Positions 7,725 through 16,434 are shown, numbered from the stretch's first letter. The stretch is 64,000 nt of DNA from Wenzhouxiangella sp. XN24 (GCF_011064545.1 NZ_JAAMFG010000036.1:372001-436000), one strand, 5' to 3'. The notes: a model not told the origin generated them from the letters alone. Translations and numbers: made by a program.

Positions 7725-8330
7725 TCAGCCGCGGCGACGGCTACGCATCGCGCCGGCGCCCAGCAGGCCGAGCGACAGGAGCGCCAGGGTGCCGGGTTCG
7801 GGGACCGTGCCCACGACGCGGAAATCACCGATGACCAGCTCAGCGAGATCTCCGAAGCCGGGATCGAATCCGAGCGCCGTGAGACGGAAGCCAAATACGT
7901 CGCCGGCGAGAATATCGAAGGTGCCGGACCCGAACTCATTGACCAAACCTAGTGCGCCCTGATCGAAGACCTGAGTGATGCCGAATATATTCGTCGCCAC
8001 ACCATTCAGCACGAATTCGAGAACCCCGGCGATATAAAAGGGATCTGCCAAAATCACATCCCACGAAAAACTTACACTGCCGTTGATGTTGGAGTTAACC
8101 AGGAGTTCGATGCTGCAGGTGTCCTCGCAAGTGAGTCCGAGTTCATCATCGGGTTCCCCCTTGATTCCTATTGTGTCGATCTCGGCGATACCGATTGTCG
8201 TCGGCGACCAATTCTCGAACCCATAGGCACCGGTAAAGCCCTCGATAGTGATCGGTCCGGCATGTGCTCCTGCCGAAATGGCGAGGAGCACTGCTCCCGC
8301 TACGGCTTTCAGAAAATTCCCAAGTCGCAT
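7725..8330 (-). CDS. PEP-CTERM sorting-domain protein (putative exosortase substrate)
   Basis: Exported protein of 201 aa. A signal peptide (about 1-24, ending AHA-G) is followed by a 150-residue beta-rich region with no family I recognise and one likely disulfide (C68, C72). The C-terminus has a PEP motif at 177-179 (VPEPGTLA), a hydrophobic helix and a terminal RSRRRG, the tripartite PEP-CTERM sorting signal. Such proteins are cut and anchored by exosortase EpsH/XrtA in bacteria that make exopolysaccharide. The start at 8330 is chosen because AGGAG lies 7 nt upstream. A sigma-54-type promoter is present about 80 nt upstream. No exosortase gene is in the window. Confidence 0.9.
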   Translation of the reverse strand: MRLGNFLKAVAGAVLLAISAGAHAGPITIEGFTGAYGFENWSPTTIGIAEIDTIGIKGEPDDELGLTCEDTCSIELLVNSNINGSVSFSWDVILADPFYIAGVLEFVLNGVATNIFGITQVFDQGALGLVNEFGSGTFDILAGDVFGFRLTALGFDPGFGDLAELVIGDFRVVGTVPEPGTLALLSLGLLGAGAMRSRRRG

Positions 8331-8412
8331 GTGATTTCTCCTGTCCTTCCCTTGTTCTTGAATCGGCTTGTTATGCAGCGCGTCGAAGCGACTGCTTAAG
8401 AAAGAAGACTCA

Positions 8413-8428
8413 AGCAGCATCCATGCCA
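8413..8428 (-). promoter_or_regulatory. Sigma-54 promoter for the PEP-CTERM gene
   Basis: On the minus strand the site reads TGGCATGGATGCTGCT, matching the sigma-54 consensus TGGCAYR-N4-TTGCW at all but one position, with the obligatory GG-N10-GC spacing. Transcription would begin near 8402, giving a 5' leader of about 70 nt before the ATG at 8330. PEP-CTERM genes in other species are known to be driven by sigma-54 under the PrsK/PrsR two-component system, which supports the call. An activator site was not identified. Confidence 0.7.
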
Positions 8429-8616
8429 GACGAGAAATTGTGTGTGTTATCGAACATTTACTTTCTGCGCGGAGAGCGACGGGCCGGCGGAATGTAAACT
8501 ACGCCGACATCGCTGAGGCCGCTCGCGGGTATCGCCCGCGGCGCAACCATTGCGACCTTCGGTGACCCGGGACCATCATGTGAGTCAACTGACGCCTACG
8601 CGAGGATCGCAACACC

Positions 8617-9126
8617 ATGAAAGCCATCAACGCCTCCCTGCACAGGGGCCGGCTCCTGGCCGGCGTCCTCTGCCTGGCCATCGGTCCGACGGGCTGCGGA
8701 GCCGTGACCGAATCGCCCGACAACGATACCGATCCCCGCCTGGTGGGACGGGAGATGTCCCGCCCGCTGCCTGAGCGCGTGTTGTCCACGGCACCGGCGG
8801 GGGAGCAGGCGCTGCCGCCGGAGTCGCTGCTCGCGCAGGTGCTCGCGGACGCCGCCAAGCGCACTGGGTTGGCGCAGGCGTCGCTCGAGGTGGCCGATTC
8901 GCGCCGCGTGACGTGGAACGACGGTTCGCTGGGCTGCCCGCAGCCCGGCATGAATTACACGCAGGCGCTGGTGCCCGGCTGGCACGTGCTCATCGCAGCG
9001 GGCGAGGCGACGCTGGACTACCGTCTCGCGGAGCAGGGCTATTTCCTGCACTGCGCCCTCGGCCGTCCCGGGCCGCACGGCGGGAATAAAAAAGGCCCCT
9101 CCGAAGAGGGGCCTCCAAAGTCCTGA
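8617..9126 (+). CDS. Small exported protein, probable lipoprotein, unknown function
   Basis: 169 aa. The N-terminus has a basic start and a hydrophobic stretch ending in GPTGC, a plausible but weak lipobox with Cys at 27. The middle is low complexity. The C-terminal half carries WNDGSLGCPQPG followed by YTQALVPGW, a conserved-looking short domain that I recognise only from uncharacterised proteobacterial proteins. GAGG lies 11 nt before the ATG. The last 14 residues or so (GNKKGPSEEGPP region) are encoded by DNA that also forms the terminator of the convergent protease gene. Function cannot be assigned. Confidence 0.75.
   Translation: MKAINASLHRGRLLAGVLCLAIGPTGCGAVTESPDNDTDPRLVGREMSRPLPERVLSTAPAGEQALPPESLLAQVLADAAKRTGLAQASLEVADSRRVTWNDGSLGCPQPGMNYTQALVPGWHVLIAAGEATLDYRLAEQGYFLHCALGRPGPHGGNKKGPSEEGPPKS
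9088..9114 (-). terminator. Intrinsic terminator of the S8 protease gene
   Basis: Read on the minus strand this is a 9-bp perfect stem (9093-9101 with 9106-9114) capped by a TTCG tetraloop and followed by a run of six T (9088-9093). It lies 46 nt past the protease stop codon. It is one of the clearest terminators in the window and is embedded in the 3' end of the convergent small gene. Confidence 0.88.
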
Positions 9127-9159
9127 CAGCCGTGGCTGGCAGCATGTAGCACTCGGCCG

Positions 9160-12100
9160 TTAGCGACGACCCCGAGGTCGCGGCGCGGGGGCGGCCGCCG
9201 CCGGTGGCGGCGCCTCCTGGAACAGGATCGCCTCGGTCTCCGCCGTAGCACCGCCGTGGGCACCGGCCCCCCGGTCACCGTTGGTGATCAGCAGCAGGCC
9301 GAGCTCGCCCGGGTTGTTTCCGGCAGCGCCGAAGTCGAGCACGGTCATCTGGCCGCTCTGGCCGGGAGACAGGTCGGTCAGGTCAGGCGTGAAGAAACGC
9401 TCGCCCAGGGGCGCGAACACCGTCGGTGCCGCGTTGAACGAGCCACCGAAAGACACGTCGTCCACGTACGCCAGCGCGTTCATGGGCGCGAACAGCGCCT
9501 GGTTGCCGATCTGCGTATTGCACACCAGCAGCACCTGGTTCGCAGAATTGTGCGCGTGCTCGGTAAAGAAGAAGACGTTGCCAAGGCCGGTGCTCACGTC
9601 CACCGCGAATGTCACGGTGCGCCAATCTCCGGGGAATCCCAGGAAATTGCGCGCGATGTTGAACACATCGTACTCCGGCACGCCGTCGCCGTCGGTGTCG
9701 AGCAGCACACCGACCAGTCCGGGGTACAGCGAATAGGCCGTACGCTCCCAGAGATTGAAGGCCAGGCCCATGATGTAATCCACGGCCCCGTCACCCGGAC
9801 CGCAGAACCCGTCCCGGACCAGGAAGGTTTGCACACCGAAGCCGCGGATCGACGGGTTCGGGAAGGATTCTCCCGGCCCGCCGGTCGGCTGCTGCGGGAG
9901 GCTGAGCAACAGCGAGTACGCGTCGTTCTGCGCCGTGCCCACGCCGGTGTTTGTCAGCGTGATCACGTCGCCGCCATCGGCGATCGTCGTCTTCGAGGGC
10001 TCGACGCGCGCCGCCTGGCGGGGCAACACGTGCCACGGCATGGTGATGGCCGTCGCCTTGCGGTTCTGCTTCAGCGGCTTGAATACGAGGTAACCGTCGT
10101 ACTCGTTGCGCGTCAGGTTGGCGCCGCTGTAGCTCCCCCCGGAGTTGAGGAAGTTGCCCTCGAGATTGGCGCCGTTGATCGTCATGTCCACGCGAATGAT
10201 CCGGTCCTTGCCGGCAGGAATCGTGAGCCGGCGCGGCAGCACACGGATATCGACGGCGCCGGAGGCCTCGGCCTCGGCAGAACGGAAGGTGTTCTCGACT
10301 GCGTAGAAAACGTTCTTGTTGCTGTAGTTCCTGACCCGCACGAAGCGCCGGATCCGGATCTGCTCGTCAGCAACCTCGACCGCGCCGAAGCCCAGGCCAC
10401 CGCTCAGGGACTGGATGTCCCAGGCCGCGGTGGTCGAGGCGAGTGCCGCATCGACGCGGACTTCGCCTGCACCCACGCGGCTGACGGGCACCGGGGTTCC
10501 CGCCAGGTCGCCGACCACATCGGTCTCGGCGGTGTTCATCAGCACGGCCTTCAGCTCGGCCAGGCTGCGCCCGGGGAAGGCCTGCATGAGGATCGCGGCC
10601 GAGCCGGCCACCATCGGCGCCGCGCCGGAGGTGCCGCCGAAGGTGCGGGTGCCGTCGCCCGTGCCGGAATTGGCCGACACGGATGCGCCCGGCGCGCCGA
10701 TCTCGGGCTTGAGGCCGCTGTCGCGGAAACGCGGGCCGCGCGACGAGCTGTCCACGATGCGCGCGGCGAAGGGGCTGACGGAATCGAAGCGCACGACAGC
10801 CTCACCGCTGCGCAGGATGTTCGCCGTGCCCTGGCTGATCATGAAGCCCGGAATGAAGGGCTCGCCACCGCCGAAACCGCCGTTGAACGGATCATCGGCC
10901 GTCACCAGGCCGATGATGCCGAGCTTGGCGCCGGCTGCAGCCAGGTTCGAAATCTTGACGCTGAAACCGCAGTCGCCGCGATCGACGAGGACGATCTGGC
11001 CTTCCAGGGAACCCGCATCAAGAGGCTCGCAACCAAGATTGGAGGGCCCGAGGTAAGTGACCAGACCCTCGATGACGCCATCCAGCGGCGCCGACCAGGA
11101 CTGGAACACCGCCGGGTAGTCGCCCGCAGCGGCGGCCGGCTCGACGACGGTCATCCGGTCGACAACAGACGCCACCTGGGTCTGCGCCACGGAAATCGCG
11201 GTGCTGGCCGCAGCGGGCGTGCCGGTGATGAAGGGGTTGTCGCCACCATTGCCGGCAGACGCGACCGTCAATACACCGATGGCGCTCAGGTTCTCCACGG
11301 CCTGGGCCAGCGAGTTGTCGAAGTCCTGGCCGAAATTCGCGCCCAGCGACATGTTGATGATGTCGACGCGATCGGAGATGTCGCCGTCACGATTCGGATC
11401 GGCGGAAAACTCCATGCCCAGCAGCAACGCCACGCCATTGCAGGCCGAGGAGTACGCTGCGCAGGTCTTTACCGCGTAAAGATCGGCACCCGGCGCGACG
11501 CCGTTGACGCCGGCGATGATGTCGGCCACGTTGGTGCCGTGGCTGCCCACGCCGGGCGCGCCGATCGGATCCGGATCCTCGGTACGTGGCGGGCTGCCGG
11601 CGCCGCCGACCCAGAGCTCACCCACGAAATCGAAGCCCCCGACGACCTTGGGGGTGGGGAAGAATTCACCGGGCACGGTGTTGGCGCTGTCGAAGCGATC
11701 AGCGCCGTAAGCCTCGGCATAGGCGTCGAGCGTGCCGGGTCCGCCGAACGCGGCGTGCATGTAATCGATGCCGCTGTCGAGGACCGCGACCTTGACGCCC
11801 GTGCCGTCGAAACCACGTTCCTGTGCGATGGCCGCGCCGATCTGCGGCACCGTCTCGACGAGGTGCCGCTCGTAATCCCGTACCCGGCTGATCTGGTCCA
11901 CGGACGGGTCCTGCGCGATCGCGATGAGATCAGCTGTGCTGACGCGCGCGACGACACTGTTGAGCACCACCTGGGTCTGCGCCGAGACCTCGAAGCGGCG
12001 CGCATGGTTCTGGCTGCGGGCGATGAAGCCGCTCTGCTCGGCGCGCAGGTACTGCTTGCGGGCCTGGCCCTGGGAGCGGCGCGCCGACGGTGAGGTCTCC

Positions 12101-12390
12101 TGCGCAACGTACTGGGTCACCGGCGACTCGCGCAGGCGGATGAGCACTTCCTCGGTGTCCGAGGTCGTCCTGAGCAGAGCGGGATCGATACGACGCAGCG
12201 CCCGGTAATCCAGGTCGCTGGAGATCGGCTCGTCCAGCTTCAACGCCTGGATATGCGCGGGCGCCTGCCGGGCGGCGAGATCCGCACGCGGATCAGCGGG
12301 CCCGGCATAGGCCGCGGTAAAAAGTGTTACGGACGTCGCGGCGACGAGCGCGCCCCGGGTAGCCAGGCGCGCTATGGCTGTCTTGAGCAT
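9160..12390 (-). CDS. Secreted subtilisin-like serine protease (peptidase S8) with PA domain
   Basis: Large exported protease of 1076 aa. A signal peptide occupies residues 1-29 (ending AYA). An I9-like propeptide region follows to about 180. The S8 domain has Asp205 in VAVLDSG, His284 in GSHGTN and Ser588 in GGTSGAAPM, with oxyanion Asn381 in SAGN. A protease-associated (PA) domain is inserted between His and Ser (about 430-535). The C-terminal 430 residues contain beta-sandwich-like sequence and end in a Pro/Ala/Arg tail. The start at 12390 is preferred over 12429 because GAGGGG lies upstream and the signal peptide begins there. A role in extracellular protein degradation is inferred. The 232 nt upstream to the next gene hold no convincing promoter pair. 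Confidence 0.92.
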   Translation of the reverse strand: MLKTAIARLATRGALVAATSVTLFTAAYAGPADPRADLAARQAPAHIQALKLDEPISSDLDYRALRRIDPALLRTTSDTEEVLIRLRESPVTQYVAQETSPSARRSQGQARKQYLRAEQSGFIARSQNHARRFEVSAQTQVVLNSVVARVSTADLIAIAQDPSVDQISRVRDYERHLVETVPQIGAAIAQERGFDGTGVKVAVLDSGIDYMHAAFGGPGTLDAYAEAYGADRFDSANTVPGEFFPTPKVVGGFDFVGELWVGGAGSPPRTEDPDPIGAPGVGSHGTNVADIIAGVNGVAPGADLYAVKTCAAYSSACNGVALLLGMEFSADPNRDGDISDRVDIINMSLGANFGQDFDNSLAQAVENLSAIGVLTVASAGNGGDNPFITGTPAAASTAISVAQTQVASVVDRMTVVEPAAAAGDYPAVFQSWSAPLDGVIEGLVTYLGPSNLGCEPLDAGSLEGQIVLVDRGDCGFSVKISNLAAAGAKLGIIGLVTADDPFNGGFGGGEPFIPGFMISQGTANILRSGEAVVRFDSVSPFAARIVDSSSRGPRFRDSGLKPEIGAPGASVSANSGTGDGTRTFGGTSGAAPMVAGSAAILMQAFPGRSLAELKAVLMNTAETDVVGDLAGTPVPVSRVGAGEVRVDAALASTTAAWDIQSLSGGLGFGAVEVADEQIRIRRFVRVRNYSNKNVFYAVENTFRSAEAEASGAVDIRVLPRRLTIPAGKDRIIRVDMTINGANLEGNFLNSGGSYSGANLTRNEYDGYLVFKPLKQNRKATAITMPWHVLPRQAARVEPSKTTIADGGDVITLTNTGVGTAQNDAYSLLLSLPQQPTGGPGESFPNPSIRGFGVQTFLVRDGFCGPGDGAVDYIMGLAFNLWERTAYSLYPGLVGVLLDTDGDGVPEYDVFNIARNFLGFPGDWRTVTFAVDVSTGLGNVFFFTEHAHNSANQVLLVCNTQIGNQALFAPMNALAYVDDVSFGGSFNAAPTVFAPLGERFFTPDLTDLSPGQSGQMTVLDFGAAGNNPGELGLLLITNGDRGAGAHGGATAETEAILFQEAPPPAAAAPAPRPRGRR

Positions 12391-12622
12391 CGTGTGTATC
12401 CCCTCTCGGATTCGATCATCAGTCGTCATTCGACTCGCACAGGCGGACTGGTGACAGCTCTGTTCGCGTGCAACAAACTGTGACGTGGTCCGTGGTTATT
12501 TTTTTCGTGCGATGGCGGACAGTAGCCCGCCTTTCAGGCGTGCGCAAGAGAAAACTGGCACCAAAGAATGACGACCCGAACGAGGTTCAGGCTTGTTCTA
12601 CAAGAAGGAATGCTGCGCCGGA

Positions 12623-13867
12623 TCAGGAGCGGATGATGATGTCCAACCGGTCCAGCAGATCGTCAAGGCGGTTCGTCATTTCGTTCTTGTAGTTGCCGAG
12701 TCGCATCGGGTCGGGGCGGCGCGACAGCGCCGATGTGAAATGGCGGTCGCGATCCTGCAGGATGGCCTCGTTGATCGTGATGTCGTGGCGCTTGAGGATG
12801 GGGCGCAACTTGCGCCGGCGCAGCCACAGGTCGCGACGCGTCGTACGGTAGGCATGCTGGCAGACCATCTCGCGATTCGCGTAGCTGAACACGTTGGTGA
12901 AGAACATCTTCGAGTCGCTGCTGTCGGGTTCGAACAGCACGACGTCGCGATCGACGTAGCTGGTCTCGTACTTCGCCATGCCGACGATCATGCGCGAATG
13001 AATCAGCGCGCGGAAGGTCTGCGAGAGGACCACTGGCAAGCCGCCCTCGACCAGTGAGTCATGGCGTTTCTCGCGGCCCGGGGGCGCGAGGCTCGCGTCA
13101 TAGGGCACGATCGGGTTGACGCAGAACAACAGGTCCACGCCCTCGTCCAGCGCCGACGAGGCGTGCAGCGTCCGCTTCAGGCCGCCATCCACGAAATAGC
13201 GGTCGCCGATGCGCACCGGCGGATACAGGCCCGGCAGGGCGGTGCTCGCCTGCACGGCCTGGGAAATCGGCACGTCGTCGTGCCCCGGCGAACCGAAGCG
13301 CACGGCCTCGCCGGTATCGAGATCCACCCCGACCACCAGGAGCTTGCGAGAGAGCTGGCGGAAATCGTTGGTCATGCCCCGATTACTGAACAGGTCGGCG
13401 AGAAAGCGCTCGATCGGCTGGTTGTCGAACACCGCGGTCGGAATGGCCTTGGCCAGCCCGCTCAACGACTCGAGCAAGCCCTGTTTCAACGGGTTCCGCG
13501 CGAAGCCCCAGAGGCCCTCGAGCAGCAGGCGCGGCAGCTGGGAAGAGCGGCGCAGGTACTCCGGGAAATTCGGCTGCAGGAACAGCGCCGGATCGAAACG
13601 TTGCGGTCGGCCGCGGCGGCTGACGAGCAGGCGGCCCATTTCCTCTACGGAGATTCCGTTCGCCAGGGTGGAGGCGACGAACGACCCCGCGGAGACGCCC
13701 ACGTAGACATCGACGTCGGCGAAATCGAGCCCGTCGATCGCCTCGTTGAGCGCCAGCAGGGCGCCGATCTCGTAGATGCCGCCCAGCGGCCCGCCGCCGG
13801 CCAGCGCGAGGCCGATCTTCGGCCCGCTGGCCTTGTCCTGCTGGTGCATGTGCTGGGTCTGCAACAT
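12623..13867 (-). CDS. Patatin-like phospholipase
   Basis: Patatin-domain serine hydrolase of 414 aa. The oxyanion loop is ALAGGGPLGGIYEIGAL (about 20-36), the nucleophile elbow is GVSAG, and the catalytic Asp is in VDGGLKRT. It is expected to cleave acyl-ester bonds of phospholipids or related lipids. It starts 4 nt after the phasin stop codon, so the two are co-transcribed. That raises the possibility that it acts on granule-associated lipid or polyester, which is inference. The start at 13867 excludes an arginine-rich upstream extension that is phasin coding sequence in another frame. A second ATG six codons downstream is an alternative start. Confidence 0.88.
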   Translation of the reverse strand: MLQTQHMHQQDKASGPKIGLALAGGGPLGGIYEIGALLALNEAIDGLDFADVDVYVGVSAGSFVASTLANGISVEEMGRLLVSRRGRPQRFDPALFLQPNFPEYLRRSSQLPRLLLEGLWGFARNPLKQGLLESLSGLAKAIPTAVFDNQPIERFLADLFSNRGMTNDFRQLSRKLLVVGVDLDTGEAVRFGSPGHDDVPISQAVQASTALPGLYPPVRIGDRYFVDGGLKRTLHASSALDEGVDLLFCVNPIVPYDASLAPPGREKRHDSLVEGGLPVVLSQTFRALIHSRMIVGMAKYETSYVDRDVVLFEPDSSDSKMFFTNVFSYANREMVCQHAYRTTRRDLWLRRRKLRPILKRHDITINEAILQDRDRHFTSALSRRPDPMRLGNYKNEMTNRLDDLLDRLDIIIRS

Positions 13868-13871
13868 CGCG

Positions 13872-14462
13872 TCAGCTACCGGCCTTCTTCTTCGCCACCG
13901 GCCGCGCAGGCTTCGGCGCGGCGGCGGGACCCGTCGCTGGCGTCGGCGCCTTGCGAACGCCGGCTGCCCGGGCGCCGGCTTTCCGCGCACTGGCTTTTCG
14001 CACGGCGGTCTTTTTCACGCCGGCCTGGCGTGCGCCGGCCTTGGGACCCGGACGCGGGCCGCGCTGCCGCGATGACGCCTCGAGCGCCTGCGCCTGCGCG
14101 GCGCGCCGCTCGAGCGCGAGTACTGCGCGCTGCAGGGCCTCGACGCGCCCGTTCAGTTCCTTGATATCGCGCGCGGTGGGGATCTGCAGCGCATTCAATG
14201 CCCGCGCCACGCGATGCACGAACGCGTCCTCGAGTCGATCCCAGGCCTCCGTCGCCGAGCTGCGCGCCTCGTAGACGCGGCTTTTCGCGCCCCGGTCGAT
14301 CCGGCCGCCGATATTCAGCAGGCCACCGACCAGGCGGCCGCCCTCGGTTTCAGCCATGGACACCGCGCCGCGGCCCGCGTGCCATACCTGGTTGGCCGAG
14401 CCGCGCACCAGCCGCGTAATCGGGTTGTCCACCAGGGATTTACCGCCGTTATTCTTTGACAT
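13872..14462 (-). CDS. Phasin family protein with histone-H1-like Lys/Ala tail (PhaF/PhaI-like)
   Basis: 196 aa. Residues 1-125 form an amphipathic, largely helical phasin-type domain with the family sequence RVARALNALQIPTARDIKEL and a heptad coiled coil after it. Residues 126-196 are rich in Lys, Ala, Arg and Pro with repeated KA and RKA units, like the DNA-binding tail of PhaF. Such proteins coat polyhydroxyalkanoate granules and can tie them to the nucleoid. No PHA synthase gene is in the window, so granule association is inferred from sequence. It is immediately followed by the patatin gene and divergent from the FFLEELY gene. Confidence 0.82.
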   Translation of the reverse strand: MSKNNGGKSLVDNPITRLVRGSANQVWHAGRGAVSMAETEGGRLVGGLLNIGGRIDRGAKSRVYEARSSATEAWDRLEDAFVHRVARALNALQIPTARDIKELNGRVEALQRAVLALERRAAQAQALEASSRQRGPRPGPKAGARQAGVKKTAVRKASARKAGARAAGVRKAPTPATGPAAAPKPARPVAKKKAGS

Positions 14463-14596
14463 AATCCTGCCTCAAACAACTGTTTGATCTTTGCAGGATA
14501 ACACCGCGAAGCAGTGTGTCACAGTGACAAGTCGCAATTCCCGCCATGTCATTTAACGCAAGCAAAATCATCGCTCTGCATCTACAATGCCGTGCC

Positions 14597-15346
14597 ATGG
14601 GCAGGGCAGATATCAAGGAAGACGGGGCCAGGCGGCTCGCCGAACAGCTCGAGCGCAGCCGGCTCGCCCGCCTCCGCCAGTATGACGAACATGGGCTGCG
14701 GCCCGAATGCCGGATCCTGGCGTCCTGGCAGGCCAGGCGCCTGCGCTACACCTATCGCGACCTGCTCGAGGTCTCCCGCTACCGCAAGGCGGTGGAGTTC
14801 TTCCTGACGGACCTCTACGGTGACAAGGATTTTTCCGCGCGCGACGAGGGCGTGGAGCGCGTCTACCCGATCATGTCGCGGGTCATGCCCGGCGCGGCGC
14901 TGCACACCATCAGCATCGGCATCGAACTGCATGCGATCAGCCAGGAACTCGACCTGGACATGGTCGCGATGCTCTGGGGCGAGATGGGCATCGGCGACCG
15001 CCTCGACGCCGAGTCCTATGCCGAGGCCTACCGGCGCTGCGGCAACGTGGAAGCCCGGCAACGCCAGATCAGCATCGTCGAGGACGTCGGCACCTCGCTC
15101 GACAGCGTCGTGTTCAAGCCCTTCATCTACAACGCCGTCAAGCTCGGCAAGGGCCCGGCAAAAATGTCCGGGCTGCTGGCGCTGCACGACTTCATCCAGC
15201 GCGGCTTCGTGGCGTTCCGCGCCATGAAGGGCTCCGACGAGTTCATCGACACCATCGTCAGCCGCGAGACGGCCATCATGGACTCGATCCTCGCGGCGGA
15301 GCCGGTGGCGGCCTGGGCGCCACCCGACGACCCCGCTTTGGCCTGA
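14597..15346 (+). CDS. FFLEELY-motif protein, unknown function
   Basis: 249 aa, mostly helical, no signal peptide or membrane segment. FFLTDLYGDKDFSARD corresponds to the FFLEELY motif of a family of uncharacterised gammaproteobacterial proteins. The frame is open from 14546, but the 17 codons before 14597 have low third-position GC, unlike the rest of the gene, and include a TACAAT sequence at 14583 that could be a -10 element. I therefore prefer the ATG at 14597. Neither start has a Shine-Dalgarno. It is divergent from the phasin gene and convergent with hemE. A lipid or PHA role by neighbourhood is only a guess. Confidence 0.8.
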   Translation: MGRADIKEDGARRLAEQLERSRLARLRQYDEHGLRPECRILASWQARRLRYTYRDLLEVSRYRKAVEFFLTDLYGDKDFSARDEGVERVYPIMSRVMPGAALHTISIGIELHAISQELDLDMVAMLWGEMGIGDRLDAESYAEAYRRCGNVEARQRQISIVEDVGTSLDSVVFKPFIYNAVKLGKGPAKMSGLLALHDFIQRGFVAFRAMKGSDEFIDTIVSRETAIMDSILAAEPVAAWAPPDDPALA

Positions 15347-15366
15347 CCGGCCCGCTTCCGCGTGGC

Positions 15367-16434
15367 CTAGCGGTGGTAGGCGGGACTCAGCTCGACCACC
15401 GCCTCGATCATCGCCCCGGCGTGCTCCGGCTTCACCTCGGGATGAATGCCGTGCCCCAGGTTGAAGACGTGGCCGGGACCGTGGCCGAAGCTTTCCAGCA
15501 CCTGGCGCACTTCCTCGCGGATCACCTCCGGTGAGGCGTACAGCACGGCCGGGTCGAGGTTGCCCTGCAGGGCGACCCGATCGCCGACCCGGGCCCGCGC
15601 CTCGGCGAGGTCCGTGGTCCAGTCCACGCCCAACGCATCGCAACCCGTGTCCGCCATGGCTTCCAGCCAGGGCCCGCCGCCCTTGGTGAACAGCACGACG
15701 GGCACCTTGCGGCCTTCGGCCTCGCGCGTCACGCCGTCGACGATGCGCTGCATGTAGTCGAGCGAGAAGGTGTGATAGGTCTTGGGGGTGAGGATGCTGC
15801 CCCAGGTGTCGAACACCATCACGGCCTGGGCTCCGGCGGCCACCTGCGCGTTCAGGTAATCCAGCGTGGTGCGCGTGACGCGCTCCAGCAGCGAGTGCAG
15901 CAACTCCGGCTTGTCGTAAAGCATGCCCTTGATGCGGCTGAAGTTCTTGCTGGTGCCGCCTTCGACCATGTAGGTCGCGACGGTCCACGGGCTGCCCGAG
16001 AAGCCGATCAGGGGCACGCGGCCGTCGAGTTCGCGGCGGATGGTCCGCACCGCGTCCATGACGTAGCGCAGTTCGCTCTCCATGTCGGGCGTCGCCAGGG
16101 CCGCCACGTCCGCTGCAGTCTGGATGGTGCGCTCGAAACGCGGGCCTTCGCCCCCTTCGAAATACAGGCCCAGGCCCATGGCATCCGGCACCGTGAGGAT
16201 ATCGGAGAACAGGATCGCGGCGTCCAGCGGATAGCGCTCCAGCGGCTGCAGCGTGACTTCGCAGGCGAGATCCGGCGCCTTGCACAGTTTCACGAAACTG
16301 CCGGCCTGGGCGCGCGTGGCGCGGTACTCGGGCAGGTACCGACCCGCCTGGCGCATCATCCACACGGGGGTACGGTCCACCGGCTGGCGGCTCAGCGCCC
16401 GGAGGAAGCGATCGTTCTTCAACTCGACAGTCAT
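15367..16434 (-). CDS. hemE: Uroporphyrinogen decarboxylase
   Basis: Cytoplasmic enzyme of 355 aa that decarboxylates uroporphyrinogen III to coproporphyrinogen III in heme synthesis. The N-terminal signature [14 protein letters not shown] (about 25-38) carries the invariant arginine residues. The conserved Asp that binds the substrate is in ILFSDILT. The C-terminal [16 protein letters not shown] is also typical. The ATG at 16434 overlaps the pyrF stop codon (ATGA), so the gene is translationally coupled to pyrF. Length is normal for the family. It converges with the FFLEELY gene over a 20-nt gap. Confidence 0.97.
   Translation of the reverse strand: MTVELKNDRFLRALSRQPVDRTPVWMMRQAGRYLPEYRATRAQAGSFVKLCKAPDLACEVTLQPLERYPLDAAILFSDILTVPDAMGLGLYFEGGEGPRFERTIQTAADVAALATPDMESELRYVMDAVRTIRRELDGRVPLIGFSGSPWTVATYMVEGGTSKNFSRIKGMLYDKPELLHSLLERVTRTTLDYLNAQVAAGAQAVMVFDTWGSILTPKTYHTFSLDYMQRIVDGVTREAEGRKVPVVLFTKGGGPWLEAMADTGCDALGVDWTTDLAEARARVGDRVALQGNLDPAVLYASPEVIREEVRQVLESFGHGPGHVFNLGHGIHPEVKPEHAGAMIEAVVELSPAYHR

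Noticed and set aside
9256-12093. A 945-codon open frame on the plus strand opposite the S8 protease
   Set aside because: It mirrors the protease gene codon for codon in antisense, lacks any recognisable domain and is explained by high GC removing stop codons.
14546-14596. Longer N-terminus for the FFLEELY protein
   Set aside because: The 17 extra codons have low third-position GC and include a -10-like TACAAT, so they look like promoter DNA.
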